From Capitulum mitella (taxonomy: Eukaryota; Arthropoda; Thecostraca; Pollicipedomorpha; Pollicipedidae): a stretch of DNA of 64,000 nucleotides. Shown one piece after another: positions 45,325-57,660 of the stretch. The notes below the pieces were generated by a model that saw only the letters and a program-made list of their open reading frames with translations, searched no databases and was not told where the DNA came from. The stretch spans positions 23,400,374 through 23,464,373 of the forward strand of contig CP099847.1 in NCBI GenBank assembly GCA_030062745.1, written 5' to 3'. The translations under genes were made by a program, and so were the position numbers. Position 1 is the first letter of the stretch; each line of letters begins with the position of its first letter.

Positions 45325-46426
45325 CTAATGGTGGCGAGTGTAAATGGAGTGCACAACGGGGGCAGCGTGCACGGCGTGCACGGCATGGACAGCAGGGGCC
45401 ACCTTGGCCACGACAGGGGCCGTGTGCACGGTCTCCTTGACAATGGGCACATTGGGACCCTCAGCCTTGACCACCGACTGGTGGGAGACGGCGACGGGCG
45501 CGGCGTGAACAGCCGTGGCGACGGCAACGGCCGGGGCGGCAGCGTATCCGTGGACGTCGGCCGGGGCGGCAGCGTATCCATGGGCGTAGGCCGGGGCGGC
45601 AGCGTATCCGTGGGCGTAGGCCGGGGCGGCAGCGTATCCATGGGCGTAGGCCGGGGCGGCAGCGTATCCGTGGGCGTAGGCCGGGGCGGCAGCGTATCCG
45701 TAGGCCACAACCGGGGCGGCATGGACAACAGCAGGGGCAGCGGCGTAGCCCAGAGGACGCTTCTCGACGACGGCGTTAAAGCCGTTGTAGTCGTCGGCGG
45801 TGTAGGTGACGACCCGCTCTGTGCCGTCGGCGTCGACGAGCCGATACTGTCCGTGCACCCGGTCACCGTCGCGGCTCTCCACTTGCGACTTGTGGTCGCC
45901 AGTGTAGCCGTCGGACACGCCATAGCTGAAGTCGTACTTGGGGTGGGGGTTGACGTAGTCGACCACCTCGACGGACTTGGCGACGGACGCGTGACCGACG
46001 ACCACATCGACAGGAGCGGGAGCGGCGTAGGCGACAGGGGCTGCGGCGTAGCCGTGGGCGTAACCGTGGCCGTAGGCCAGAGGTGCGCTAGGAGCTCCGC
46101 AAGCAGCGGCCACCAGCGCACACGCGGTCAGTACCTGCAGATGACGTGGATTTGTGTATGACTGTTGGAACTTGCCTTGGAATGAGGGCTGCATTAATAT
46201 CAAACGACGACTGCGATGTATTTTAAGAGCAAGAAGAATGTCATTTAAAGAGCCCAGAATGCAAATATTTTCAAAGACCAATCCAAAGGTCGTCGTGAAT
46301 TGAAGCGTCTAATAAGCTTTATTGTTTTCTTCCCGTATGCCACCTTGAATCCTTAGTAGGCAAATAATAAGATGTATGTACCATACCAAAGAAAGCACCC
46401 GACCTGCTTACCTTGACGTAGGCCAT
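45325..46426 (-). CDS. RR-2 cuticle protein, gene D (intact)
   Basis: Exon 1 is 46426-46412 (MAYVK); exon 2 is 46134-45325, for 274 residues. The signal peptide is 1-18, with cleavage likely at ACG-AP. Residues 19-60 form an Ala/Pro/Tyr/His linker with [13 protein letters not shown]. The RR-2 chitin-binding domain spans about 72-128 ([20 protein letters not shown] to [13 protein letters not shown]). Then come 10-residue [10 protein letters not shown] repeats to about 215 (30-bp unit) and a conserved C-terminus with [20 protein letters not shown] and a His/Ala/Val tail ending TRHH. RR-2 proteins are usual in hard cuticle, and His- and Tyr-rich repeats may take part in cross-linking. It is the intact partner of gene B in the recent duplication. 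Confidence 0.95.
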
Positions 46427-46452
46427 GTCGACTTTGTTGGGTACAGAGCTGT

Positions 46453-46486
46453 ACTGACTTCTGACTGCCCCATGACGCCTTATATA
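46453..46486 (-). promoter_or_regulatory. Core promoter of cuticle gene D
   Basis: TATATAA (46480-46486) lies 31 bases before TCAGT (46453-46457). GGTACTCAAGG lies just upstream. Confidence 0.85.
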
Positions 46487-46559
46487 CCACCCATTCAGCT
46501 CCAGCCTTGAGTACCTTCGCATAGATAGGTCAGTAGAAAATGGCAATGACCTTGAGCTA

Positions 46560-49500
46560 GGCTGCTAAAAAGCTGGAAGGTTCCCGGTTGTTTGCATATC
46601 AGTTTGGTGAGGAAGTAGTTTCCCAGAGAAGTGAATGATAACCTTCGTAATTATGTGACGTGGGGCTTGGTTTGCGTCATGTACAGCGGCCAGCCCGGCC
46701 CGGCCTGGCTTTAACGCATCTGGAGGCTTATAACTTTGCAGCCCCTGGAATACCGAAATGACGTTTGCACTGGATTATAGACATCTTTTTTTTTTAAGTT
46801 CGGTATTTCAATTTGCATAGCGCTATGTGGAAAGCTCTTCTATGTATTTATTCTTGGAGTAATATGTTCGCTGTTAGGCGTATTTTCCACGGGTGTTTTC
46901 ATCCGCAGAGTAATGACGGCGAGCAAAAACATCGTGATATTGAAGCTGAATATATTGAAACTCACAAATGTTTTTGGACTGAAAATCCTGAAGCAGGGTG
47001 GTAAATAGCCTGATGTATTCCAAAACGTATCAAGGAAAAGAATTGATGAGGGCAGTAGCCAACTAGGTTTCGCTCATCTTGTGCCCGGCAAGACGTCTGA
47101 TTTTTGGTATCCTTCTGCCGAAAACCTTTGAAGAACGAACTTTGCGACCCCTCCGAGAAATGAATTAACCGTCGTTTGGAGAATACGTTGGTTGATTTAA
47201 ATATGCAGTTTTGATATAATTACATATATCGCTGATCACCCTCACTGCAGGCATGGGTGGTACTTGGACGTCTGGTTGTCAGGTCGTTTAATCTTCGCTC
47301 ACCGCGGGGTTTTCGAGGATCCTTTCCAGTTTTTTTTTCAGATAGCGCAGAAACGAGGAAAGATTGAAATATGAAATTTTCGGTAACTGCTAGTGTATTA
47401 TTTTGGCTTGTGTCACAATTTGAAAATCAGTTCATGTCAGATGACTGACGTATGTGAACTTATAGCAAGTCATGTCAAAATATTTTAAGCGTTTACCAGT
47501 GATTGCCAAAAAAAAGATATTGACAAATGAAAAACATCGTTGTAATCCGTATTTCGTTCTCAGTAAAATGTATCTTCTCATTGTTTCGGGACATTGCTTG
47601 ACCTGATCTCAGGTCAACCGTACTGAGATGCTGTTTTTGTTCTTTTTGCCGAAGATTACCCTGTGCAGGTGATTTTTTGAATAAGGAATGACTGAATAAC
47701 TGATAACTGAATACCAGTCGTCCGATATGCGTTTTAAATGATGAAACACACCGTTTGCGAGGAGTCGGTGACGTGAGTTAGATCACTTGATTATGAAATC
47801 GAATGCGCGACAAAATGAGGATGAAATGCATATGCCATTCACTTTTGGTGAGGCGTGATAGGTGCACATTTCATTGTATGTTGGTGGAGGACATGGAATG
47901 TCATGACATTATGGTACCTGACATTACCCGATATCATATCAAAGGCCACTTGTCACTTAGGACGCTGTAGAATTTCATGAAATCTTTTTAGACAACGTAT
48001 AAAATTAGTTTTACTTGTCTCCTTTTATTTGTTCCTTGGATACAAACGATTATTGACATGACCTATGTTTACGCTGTATAATTGTATTGACCGTTGGAGC
48101 TCTTGTTTAAGTGACTTAAGGCTGTTTTTATGATCTCAGACGTTTTTCAATACTTGGTTTTGTTCTGCGGCAACGTGATTTTTTGAACGAGACGGACAAA
48201 TTTTGCCTGCTTTGACCTGACCTGACATTTGCTTCCACGTTATTCACACACATAAGCATGATTATGGAGATCAATTGCTTGTGTTTGACATTGGTACCTG
48301 TACCCAATCACGAGATAGGAATGTTGTAAGATCTGACCTTAGCTGATCTGGTATGACCTAATATGACTTATGTCAAAATGCTTTTCTAATAAAAGTTGCC
48401 ATGGCTACCCAAATAGTCGCAGTGGTGATTCTAGAACCTATACTTGAAGTATCCTTAATGAAGTGCCAGTTTCAACATAAATCGGTGTTGTAATCCAGTG
48501 GCTGTTGATCTGAGCTGACATGACCTGCGGAGCAGCAAATTACTTTTTGGCAACGAAAAAGCGTTTCTAGCCTTTTTTGACTGAACAGTACTCATGATCA
48601 GTTTATAACACTGTCATATTTGCTTTTGCGGCCTACAGATTTTGCACGTCTCGGGAACCCCCAGGGTAAACGGAGGGCGCTTTGGACACCCGCGAGTGTG
48701 TTGGTTAATACTGATCAGGACGATCTTGGCATGACGCAAATGTCGTGAACAAGCTGTTGATATCGCCATGATGTATGACTGATCACTTCAACTGGAATCA
48801 ATACACCTTTCGTAACTTACGCATGCTTTAATACATAATTGCTGAAATTTTACCGCAAATTATTCATTTTACTGTCCGCGGATTCCTGCCAGCCAAGCCA
48901 GCCGGTTAGAGACTGCCGCACAAAACTGGCCGACTGATTGAGCGTGAGCTTGTAATATGAACATGGAAAAGTTACATCAGGTCCTTAGAACATTGCAGTT
49001 ATTCAACTTAAAACATCCACTATGTCTAGTTTCTGCTAAGGATGCCGCATCACCAATTTTCTCACTTTCTTTGTGTTATCGTCTTTTAACATGGTGAAAG
49101 GCGCAGCATAATTACTCACCTGATGATTTCTAAATAGTTTTATCAATTTAAATCTACCCTCAAGCTGAGCAATAGGTTTAAGCGGTAGTTATGACATGCA
49201 TGACTTCAAGTAGGCATCGTGAGCAGGTTGTCGTTGGTCTCATGACGTATGATAGGCCACTGAATTCGATTTGGTAACCTTGAAATCGACGAAAGTTTTA
49301 AATGCAAGTTACTTTACTTTTCATCTAAAATCATTTCGGTATGCAGTTAGGGGGTGTATGCGAAGAGATTCACCTGATGAGAGGCTCTGGCCAAAAAACA
49401 GCTGGAAGGCAAAAAATCGAATCATGCCACGAAGGTGGAAAGGTGATATTAAGTATCCAGAGCATGAAGATACTAAAATATGTACATGTTCGAGTTTCGT

Positions 49501-50060
49501 ATACGGCAGTTGAATCAGTAATTTTGTCATGTGATTTGCACTTAAGTCTTTGAGGTGACTAAAATTTTCAACAGTTTTTAAAGATTTTAAGCAGTTGTAC
49601 AAATTTAATTATGGTCTTAATGCTGAATATTTTTTTTAGCTCGGGGCTTGTGATGAAAAAATGTGATTAAAGAAATGTAACGGAGTGACTGAACGAAGAA
49701 AATAAACAAGCAAACATGCACTCAAAACTGTACGTGTCATCCGTTGTGTAACGGCGTTCCTTGACCTTTCTGACTTGATTGCATTTTCTTGCCTTCATTT
49801 TCCTAAGATGGATTCCTGATTTTTCATATCATAAACATTCATCAGGTTCTGTTCCGTTTTTTTTTTCTCTGCTATAGTCATGGCGGGACCTGCTGTCCTC
49901 CACGAAATTCTGTAAACAATAGATATTGACTCCAAGATACCCTTGTTTTTTGTTGTGTATTATCTGTGCAGTCACTTCATGTTGCATTTAATTGAGTTTA
50001 CATTTCTTCTTTAAACAGTCCATGTTTTTGCTACCCTAAAAATCACCTAACATCGCACAT
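46560..50060. other. Spacer between genes D and E
   Basis: Duplicate of the B-C spacer. It has the same TGACCT clusters, a spacer element at 48886 and the end-of-gene signals near 50065. No gene is recognised. Confidence 0.5.
48886..48985. repeat. Cuticle-cluster spacer element, copy 4
   Basis: CCTGCCAGCCAAGCCAGCC, GACTGCCGCACAAAACTGGC and GGAAAAGTTACATCAGG. It lies about 2.5 kb upstream of gene D and is the duplicate of copy 2. Confidence 0.7.
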
Positions 50061-50064
50061 GTGT

Positions 50065-50070
50065 TTTATT
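50065..50070 (-). terminator. AATAAA downstream of gene E
   Basis: GAATAAAA on the - strand, equivalent to the signal of gene C. It implies a long 3' UTR made of former coding sequence. Confidence 0.5.
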
Positions 50071-50560
50071 CTGGAGCAGTCCTTCATGAAACACACAGAT
50101 GGCTGGTAGATTCAGACACAAGTCACAAGACACGCGGGAGGATAAGGCCCAGTACCTGTACCTCCCGCAAGGTTTCCTCGTGGATGTCTTGAGTTTTGCA
50201 ATAAACAGGGAATATGACACTGTAAAAGTGACGAGTGTAGGTGGAGTGAACAGCAGGAGCATCGCGCACGGCGTGCGCTGCAAGAACGGCAAGGACGGCG
50301 TGCACGGCATGCACAGTACAGGCCATCTTGGCGACGACAGGGGCCGTGTGCACGGTCTCCTTGACAGTGGGCACATTGGGACCCTCAGCCTTGACCACCG
50401 ACTGGTGGGAGACGGCGACGGGCGCGGCGTGAACAGCTGTGGCGACGGCAACGGCCGGGACCGCAGCGTATCCATGGGCGTTGGTCAGGGCAGCAGTGTA
50501 TCTGTGGGCGTCGGCCGGCGCGGCAGCGTACCCATGGGCCACAGCCGAGGCGGCAGCGTA

Positions 50561-51390
50561 TCAGTGGGCGTAGGCCGGGGCGGCAGCGTATCCGTGGGCC
50601 ACAGCCGGGGCGGCATGGACAACAGCAGGGGCAGCGGCGTAGCCCAGAGGACGTTTCTCGACGACGGCGTTGAAGCCGTTGTAGTCGTCGGCGGTGTAGG
50701 TGACGACCCGCTCCGTGCCGTCGCTGTCGAAGAGCCGGTACTGTCCGTGCACCCGGTCACCGTCGCGGCTCTCCACCTGCGACTTGTGGTCGCCAGTGTA
50801 GCCGTCCGACACGCCATAGCTGAAGTCGTACTTGGGGTGGGGATTGACGTAGTCGACCACCTCGACGGACTTGGCGACGGGCGCGTGACCGACGACCACA
50901 TCGACAGGAGCGGGGGCGGCGTAGGCGACAGGGGCTGCGGCGTAGCCATGGGCGTAACCGTGGCCGTAGGCCAGAGGCGCGCTAGGAGCTCCGCAAGCAG
51001 CGGCCACCAGCGCACACGCGGTCAGCACCTGCGAACGAGGCGATTTGCATGGAACTGTTAGGCATCGGCTTTGGAACTGTTTTTAAGCAGTTGAAGGCTA
51101 TAACGGGCAGTTTCATGGACTTCGCAAGATAGTGTCCCCGTAATGTGGATATTGGTGGAAAAGAGCTAGTAGTGTTAATGAGCTGAAATATTTAAGAGTT
51201 TGATTTTGCTTTTCGACTGTGCATCGCAGATTATTGGGAGTTGTAGGGTATTCCAATTAGAAATAATGTGCGATATAACTCAAAGGCTGCCGTAGAAGAA
51301 CTTAATCCTCTGTAGATCTGCCTTTACATATGCGAGTATACTTTCCTTCTAGTGAAGAGGCCCCGGCTAGCTTACCTTGACGTAGGCCAT
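50561..51390 (-). CDS. RR-2 cuticle protein, gene E (truncated at TGA)
   Basis: Exon 1 is 51390-51376 (MAYVK); exon 2 is 51028-50561, for 160 residues. It has the complete signal peptide and RR-2 domain and ends PAYAH at a TGA that replaces the repeat glycine codon. Beyond the stop the frame is open, but the repeats have drifted (HRYTAALTNAHGYAAV). The usual C-terminal stop after TYTRH is lost, and the frame runs on to about 50123. This decay fits real termination at the TGA since before the duplication that made C and E. The intron is 347 bp. Confidence 0.88.
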
Positions 51391-51416
51391 GTTGAATGTG
51401 TTCGGTACACAGTTGT

Positions 51417-51450
51417 ACTGACTCCTGACCGTCTCATGACGCCTTATATA
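51417..51450 (-). promoter_or_regulatory. Core promoter of cuticle gene E
   Basis: TATATAA (51444-51450) lies 31 bases before TCAGT (51417-51421). Its sequence is almost identical to that of gene C. Confidence 0.85.
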
Positions 51451-51459
51451 CGGACCGTT

Positions 51460-54400
51460 CAAGTCGACCCTTGAATATTTCCACGCTGGTTGGTCAGTAG
51501 AAAGTGATGCTGAACTTGAACCAGCCTGCCATAGTTCGTAGGAAGTTGTCAGGGTCATTGCGTGGCAGTCTGGTTGGAGAATAGTTTTCTCAAAGAGTTG
51601 AATGATAGTCGTCGTTTCTGTTTTAAGAATGATGTTCCAGCAAAGAAACTGAGTTGCACAGAGCTGCCTTTGATTGCCTTTTGGAATTTGTGTTTTGATA
51701 AGCGCCGCAAGTGTTACACGTAGATGAACAGGTTGCCCCATGCGTCACGTTTTTGTCGGAAATGAACCGAAGGTATTCCATATCTTTTATTCATTTAATT
51801 CGTGGATATTTTGCTTTTATCCCCAGATCCCAGTATTAATGGGAAGGCTTTGTGAAACGAATGTCCTGTCGGTAAATAAATATGACACCCGGGTCCAAGA
51901 TATATATTGACGTTGAAAGAGATGTTCATGACTACGTCGGATGTATTTATGTATTCCTTGTGTATACATATATTCATAGTCCCGTTCTGGCTCTTGCCTT
52001 CCTGTGTTCCTTCGTTACAAAATTTTGGAAATTTCTGTTAGGAGAAATGTAGTTTAGATTATGGCGAATCAGTTGGCCGTTTTTACGATTAAATTGAACT
52101 GATCATTCTCGAGATGTCACGGTGGGGCCACATACGCCTTCCCCCTTCTTTCCCTCAGGACAGTGCACTATGAGTTGTGGGTACGGAAATGGGGTTAAGG
52201 AAGGAAGCGTGATTTAAAGACTAGCTATGAATCACGTTCAAGCAAACAAGCAAAATTAACTCCCATGCACATCGATTGCATGACTGCACTCGCTTGTTGC
52301 CTACTCCTTCGAACTGGCCAAGGTATGCATGGCATTCAAGGGCGTGTGAAAATTGTGGATGGCCTCATGGTGCGTGACGGCTCATTTAACTGAGAGTATT
52401 GGACTTGTAACCGTTGTATGTTTACGTTTAAAGTGTCGCGTCAAATTAGTTTTCCGCAGTTGTACGTTCAACAGTCAGTTTGTCTCTGCCAGCCAAACCG
52501 TGATATGAGAGAATGCTGAACAAAATCAGCCGACTGTTGAAGCTTTGGCTGATAACCCGAAGGAGGAAAGTTCCATTGAACCAGCAGGGCAGTGTAGTTG
52601 TTCAAAATAGAAGGTGAAAATTTCGTTTTTTCACGTCTTTATTTCGGAAGTTTTCCGGCTTATTTTGCGGGGGAATATGTTAATTACATGCCAGCACAAT
52701 GAAACATAATCCTTCTTTTGATTAGCTGTGTCACTGGATACGCTATCATTTGGCTCACTCCGTCGGAATGAGAAAATGAAGTTAGGTGGTGCTGAGCGTC
52801 AGAGTCAAACATTTATTGCTCAAAAGTTTCAAATGGGGTGCACTAACCGAATAGATTGCCATAGTTACGTATAAGGTGGCGTCGGGTGCACTGATGTCTA
52901 TAATACGACCAACACCCGGCGAACATACTGGCTTTTTATTCATTTTATCGCCAGTCTTCATAGGTATCCTGTGCGACTTCCATAGACCAGGTATCTTGAA
53001 ATGGAACTACACTTAAGCACCACGAACTAGACGAAATTCTATTTAAAAAGATCAGAATGGTTACCCTTAAACAACTGCGGCGTATCTGTTGTTGCTTAGA
53101 TTAACTGAGCTGCTCCCAGTGGTCTTCTTGTGATGCTATTTATTATATAAGAACCCGGAATTGATTTGCCCCAGCAGGTTTTCGCCCTCTCCCAGCATTC
53201 GCCTTGCATTTTCCCGAAACGCACGTATGATAACGCCGTGTTTTGGATAGATGTACGAAGACATTAAATTTAACGTTAAAATAAAAATTGGATTTCAATA
53301 TCAATACTGCAGCGTGTCTTCTTTTAAATTCATGGTACTTTAGGGCCCAGCCGGACAGAGCCATGTGGTGGCAAGAGTTCTGTTTGAACACCCATTAGAA
53401 TGTGCACGGTCTCAACTCCCTGCATTGGAGTTGCCTCAGCGTTTTTCTCACATGATTTGCGGGAAGGTTCTTCGAGGTGATTAAAATCCCACATGAATGC
53501 ATGCTTATTGCTATTCCTTGTGTTTATGGTATGTACGGTCTTGCACTATTCTGTTCTTATTGTGTTTCAACGTAGTATAAACCATGGTTATAGGAGGCAA
53601 AAGTTCAAACGCATATGGAAACAAGTGACGTAGCTTCTTAAACCAAGTCTTCCAAAGTTATAGGTTGCAGTCTGCTATGTGGTTCGGAAGGGAAAAGTTT
53701 TGGTTAAATTCACAGTTGTGGAGACCCTTTACTGACTTTTCCACAACATCTTCTCATGTAGCCTTATAACCCTCACGCTTATATTGGCTTCTGCATAACG
53801 CGGACGCATTGGGCTACGACCCCTCGGCCATTTCCACACCGTGCATCATGGAGCGTTGTGGAAAAAAAAAACAGCGTGCTGCACGTGACGAGATCTCGCG
53901 ACTGGTATCCTATATTTAGGTCTCCGGTCAATGGGTAACGTTCCAAATGGGGTCAAAGGTCAAAAGTTGGCAGAAAGTTGTACTTTGTCGAGTTTAGGCA
54001 CAAATGAACGCCAAAGAATAAACAGTGGTGAAACGAAACGTATATCGTAGCGTTCGTATACAACCATGAGTGCGTGTGTACCCCACATGACTGTATTCTA
54101 CCCATGGAGTCCGATCCAGGTCATGCTATGTCAGTCCTTGTCAAGCGGAGTCATCGGCTTAAATGCGTTCTCGGAACTGCAGAAGCATTTGGATAATAAT
54201 AAATGATGAAGTTCAGTATAGCGTCTGAATTAACCAACACTGTTGTCGAATGACATGAAAAGGTCATCCAGGGTCGTTTTAGTCATCTTACATTTTATTA
54301 TTATATAGTACGTCTAATGTATAATATATAACACATCTTATACATATTATAATATATACTATATCTAAGTCAACTTACATCAAGGTCATTTCAGGTCATC

Positions 54401-55627
54401 CAAGGCTGTTTTAGGGCATGGACCTAGAATGACCTCGGATTAGCTAAATATCGTGACTTAGCTGTGTTAAAAGCGTTTTTTTTACGCTGATATCTACCAC
54501 AAGATGCGGTTTTAGGCGTGCCGTGGTATTGTAGATCACCTCGCGGCCGGCGACGCTCGGCCCGTCGGAGCAAAAGTTCGGGTTTCACTGCATTTCGACA
54601 TTTTTGATGAAATAAAAGATAAGTATACCAAATTTATATCATTCGATTCCTTATACATCAAGCAATCCGAATTTAAAGGTTGTTTTGCGATATGTGTTTC
54701 CCGTCGCATTTCCACAGATAAAAAGTAACGTGTTTCCCTCCGTAGCTCATTACCTCAGTTTAGTTCGACAATCCCTTCAGTGAGGATATAATAAACTAAA
54801 TTCGCAAAGTAGGTGTGTATATAAGCCCGGATCTTTAGCCTGACGGACAGCACAGACGGCAGCACCGATGGCAGTAAAATCTGCACCTACGAAAGTTTCA
54901 ACCGTTGTGATGATAGACGAAATCAAGGCCCTATATACCTATACACGGAATGAATTCATGCCAGTCCAGCGCCGGTGTCTGTCACAACACGTGCTAGAAG
55001 GCGGGCATGCTCTCGGACTTTTATCGATGGAAAACCTATCACACATTGTCAGGTCTTGAAAAACCTATAGCAGAAACTCGCACAGCGATGATGTAGGATG
55101 TCCAGTTTCAGGAGATAGCTTGTTTACATCAGTAAACCGTGTGAAACCTTTAAATCAGAAGAATCTTAGTAGCAGAACTTACGACAAAGCAAAGTCCAAG
55201 TGATGCATAAGCGGCAAACAGAATGCGAAATGGAGATGTGAATTGTCATCCCGCCCAGCTCAGACATGTTTCTGAGCTTGACTAGAGGGTTCTTTTCTGG
55301 TGTCTCTGTAAATCAAATGGGAGCCGTTCCACAGGCAAAGAAAACGTTGCTGGCCCAAAGCAGCTAAAATACAGGTATGTTTGCGAGGTCCAGATCAAAA
55401 TGGTGAAATGCCGGGTTTTGATGTAATGAAGCGTAGTTGGACCAGGGAGAGAAGGCTTGCGACATGGTTTCTTGAGAGTTTTGATCTTTGATATAAATTG
55501 TATTTGAGATGCATTTAAATACTTCACAACGAGAGAAGACGCCACCGGTGCCAATGGTGTCGCATCTTCGCGCAGCGAAATAAGCGCGAACCACTTGAAG
55601 CCTACTAAATCTATGTGTAGTGTTGTA
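51460..55627. other. Spacer upstream of gene E up to the gap
   Basis: Duplicate of 39150-43330. No gene is recognised apart from the identical stretch 55150-55401. The short + frame at 54868-55059 differs from its copy at 42572 mainly by amino-acid-changing substitutions. Confidence 0.5.
52481..52580. repeat. Cuticle-cluster spacer element, copy 5
   Basis: Duplicate of copy 3: CTCTGCCAGCCAAACC, CAAAATCAGCCGACTGTTG and GGAAAGTTCCATTGAACC. It lies about 1.1 kb upstream of gene E. Confidence 0.7.
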
Positions 55628-56127
55628 NNNNNNNNNNNNNNNNNNNNNNNNNNNNNNNNNNNNNNNNNNNNNNNNNNNNNNNNNNNNNNNNNNNNNNNNN
55701 NNNNNNNNNNNNNNNNNNNNNNNNNNNNNNNNNNNNNNNNNNNNNNNNNNNNNNNNNNNNNNNNNNNNNNNNNNNNNNNNNNNNNNNNNNNNNNNNNNNN
55801 NNNNNNNNNNNNNNNNNNNNNNNNNNNNNNNNNNNNNNNNNNNNNNNNNNNNNNNNNNNNNNNNNNNNNNNNNNNNNNNNNNNNNNNNNNNNNNNNNNNN
55901 NNNNNNNNNNNNNNNNNNNNNNNNNNNNNNNNNNNNNNNNNNNNNNNNNNNNNNNNNNNNNNNNNNNNNNNNNNNNNNNNNNNNNNNNNNNNNNNNNNNN
56001 NNNNNNNNNNNNNNNNNNNNNNNNNNNNNNNNNNNNNNNNNNNNNNNNNNNNNNNNNNNNNNNNNNNNNNNNNNNNNNNNNNNNNNNNNNNNNNNNNNNN
56101 NNNNNNNNNNNNNNNNNNNNNNNNNNN
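55628..56127. other. Assembly gap of exactly 500 N
   Basis: A round-number placeholder, so the true length is unknown. It begins where copy 2 of the duplication would enter the region holding the X-box in copy 1. More cuticle gene copies could be hidden here. Confidence 0.99.
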
Positions 56128-57100
56128 AGTTGCCTTTAATTGTTTTTACAATAGGCACTGTCGTAACCGCCCCGAGTGTATTAGATGAAGCAGTTTGTCC
56201 CACCCATCTTATTTGATGGTGTCATTATACAGAAAATACTGCTGGCTTTTACTCGTGTGGGTTCGTACATATCATGTCACCTGATTCCAGTGTTATTCTA
56301 AAGGTACTGTGAGGCGAATGTTCTGTCGGTAAATAAGGATGAGACAGGAGGGTCCAAAGGTAGTTTTTTACGTTGAAAGAAAGATTTTGGGTGGAAGTGA
56401 AAAGGTAACATCCCATTGGTTTCATCACTGTGGGTTTGTACATTTTTCGTTTTTGTGATGTTATCGCAGTGTTAATGTGAGTGCTTTGTGAGGCCAATGT
56501 TCTATCGGTAAATAAAGATAAGACACCAGAGTCCAAGGTGTATATTTACTTTAAAATCTTCATTGTGGTGTCGGATATATTTACACATCCGTTTTCTATG
56601 GATACATCCACTGCCCCTTTTCTGGCCTTTGTCCTCCTGCCCCTTGGAAGATTTTGCAATTTTCTGTTGATAAAAACGCAGTTCATATCATGACGAATGG
56701 ATTTTTGCGATGATATCGGACTGGCAGTTCTCGAGATCGCGGGATGGGACCGATAGGCCTCCCCCTTCTTGCGGAAATTCATGGATACGTTGTGGGTTAG
56801 GAATTGGTGTTAACGGAGGCAGTGTAATTCAAGGCATGTGTGAATGGCATTCAGGCAAAGAAAGTTAATTGCCATTTTCATCGATTGCATGGCTGCGTTC
56901 GTTCCTTGTTCACTCTGTCTGAACATGTGAAGGAAGGCACGACACTGAATGTTTCATGAATGTACAAATTGTGGATGGCTCGATGATGCGTTACTGCTCA
57001 TTGACTGGAGGTAGTGAACTTCTTATAACTGGTGCACGTAGATGTTTTAAGTATTACGTTAAATTAGTCTTCCGCAAATTCACATGAAACAACCATTTCG

Positions 57101-57195
57101 TGTTTGTCAACCAGACTGCCGGACGCGAGACTCCTGAACGGAATCGCCCTGCTGTTGAAGCATGGGCTGATAATCGGAAGCAGAAAGAATAAATT
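57101..57195. repeat. Cuticle-cluster spacer element, copy 6
   Basis: GTCAACCAGACTGCCGGACG, CTGTTGAAGCATGGGCTGAT and AGAAAGAATAAATT. It is a more diverged copy. Confidence 0.55.
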
Positions 57196-57529
57196 TAGGA
57201 TGTAGAGCATAAGCCATTGTATTTTGAAGACGCAAATTTTCGTTTTCATTTCGCAGGTGTTTGTCAGGAGTTTATTGTTGTATTTTGCGGCTGTTATATG
57301 CGAATTACATGCGAGCGCAATGAAACGTAACTTACACCGATTGTGTCACTGCGTGCGCTCGCTCCTCCCACTCGGTCTGTCAGGAAACAAAGCGAAGTGG
57401 TACTGGGCTTCAGAATCAAACGTTCATCGCGCCTCCGTTTTAAATAGGGCGCACGAATCGAACATAATCCTTCCTCTGCCTCATCTGTTTCCTTGAAACC
57501 AGTCCTTCGCAACTTTATTTTTATGACCA

Positions 57530-57660
57530 GCCAGTGCATGTCTGCCGTCAGTCCGTCTCAGTAAAGGCTGCCGTGCAAAATTGTCCGACTGTTAAAGCAG
57601 CGGCTTATGACATGAAGTAGCAGAGTTACATTATGGCTTCAGAGCAGTGCAGTTAATTAG
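57530..57660. repeat. Cuticle-cluster spacer element, copy 7
   Basis: GGCTGCCGTGCAAAATTG, CCGACTGTTAAAGCAG, CGGCTTATGACATGAAG and GAGTTACAT, then CAGAGCAGTGCAGTTAATTAG, matching the tail of copy 8. Confidence 0.65.

Larger units (their letters stand above)
45900..55627. repeat. Tandem segmental duplication, copy 2
   Basis: Matches 33650-43330. It contains the 5' half of gene D, all of gene E and their spacers. The right end is cut by the assembly gap at 55628. Confidence 0.92.

Noticed and set aside
45202..46161. Long + strand frame of 319 residues with [14 protein letters not shown] repeats, and similar frames at 26188, 33179, 38089, 50099 and 58496
   Set aside because: It is the antisense of the cuticle exons. 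Open only because the GC-rich 30-bp repeat lacks stops in all frames. The - strand has signal peptide, RR-2 domain, splice sites and promoter.
55364..56203. Frames running through the N stretch
   Set aside because: Artefact of translating the assembly gap.
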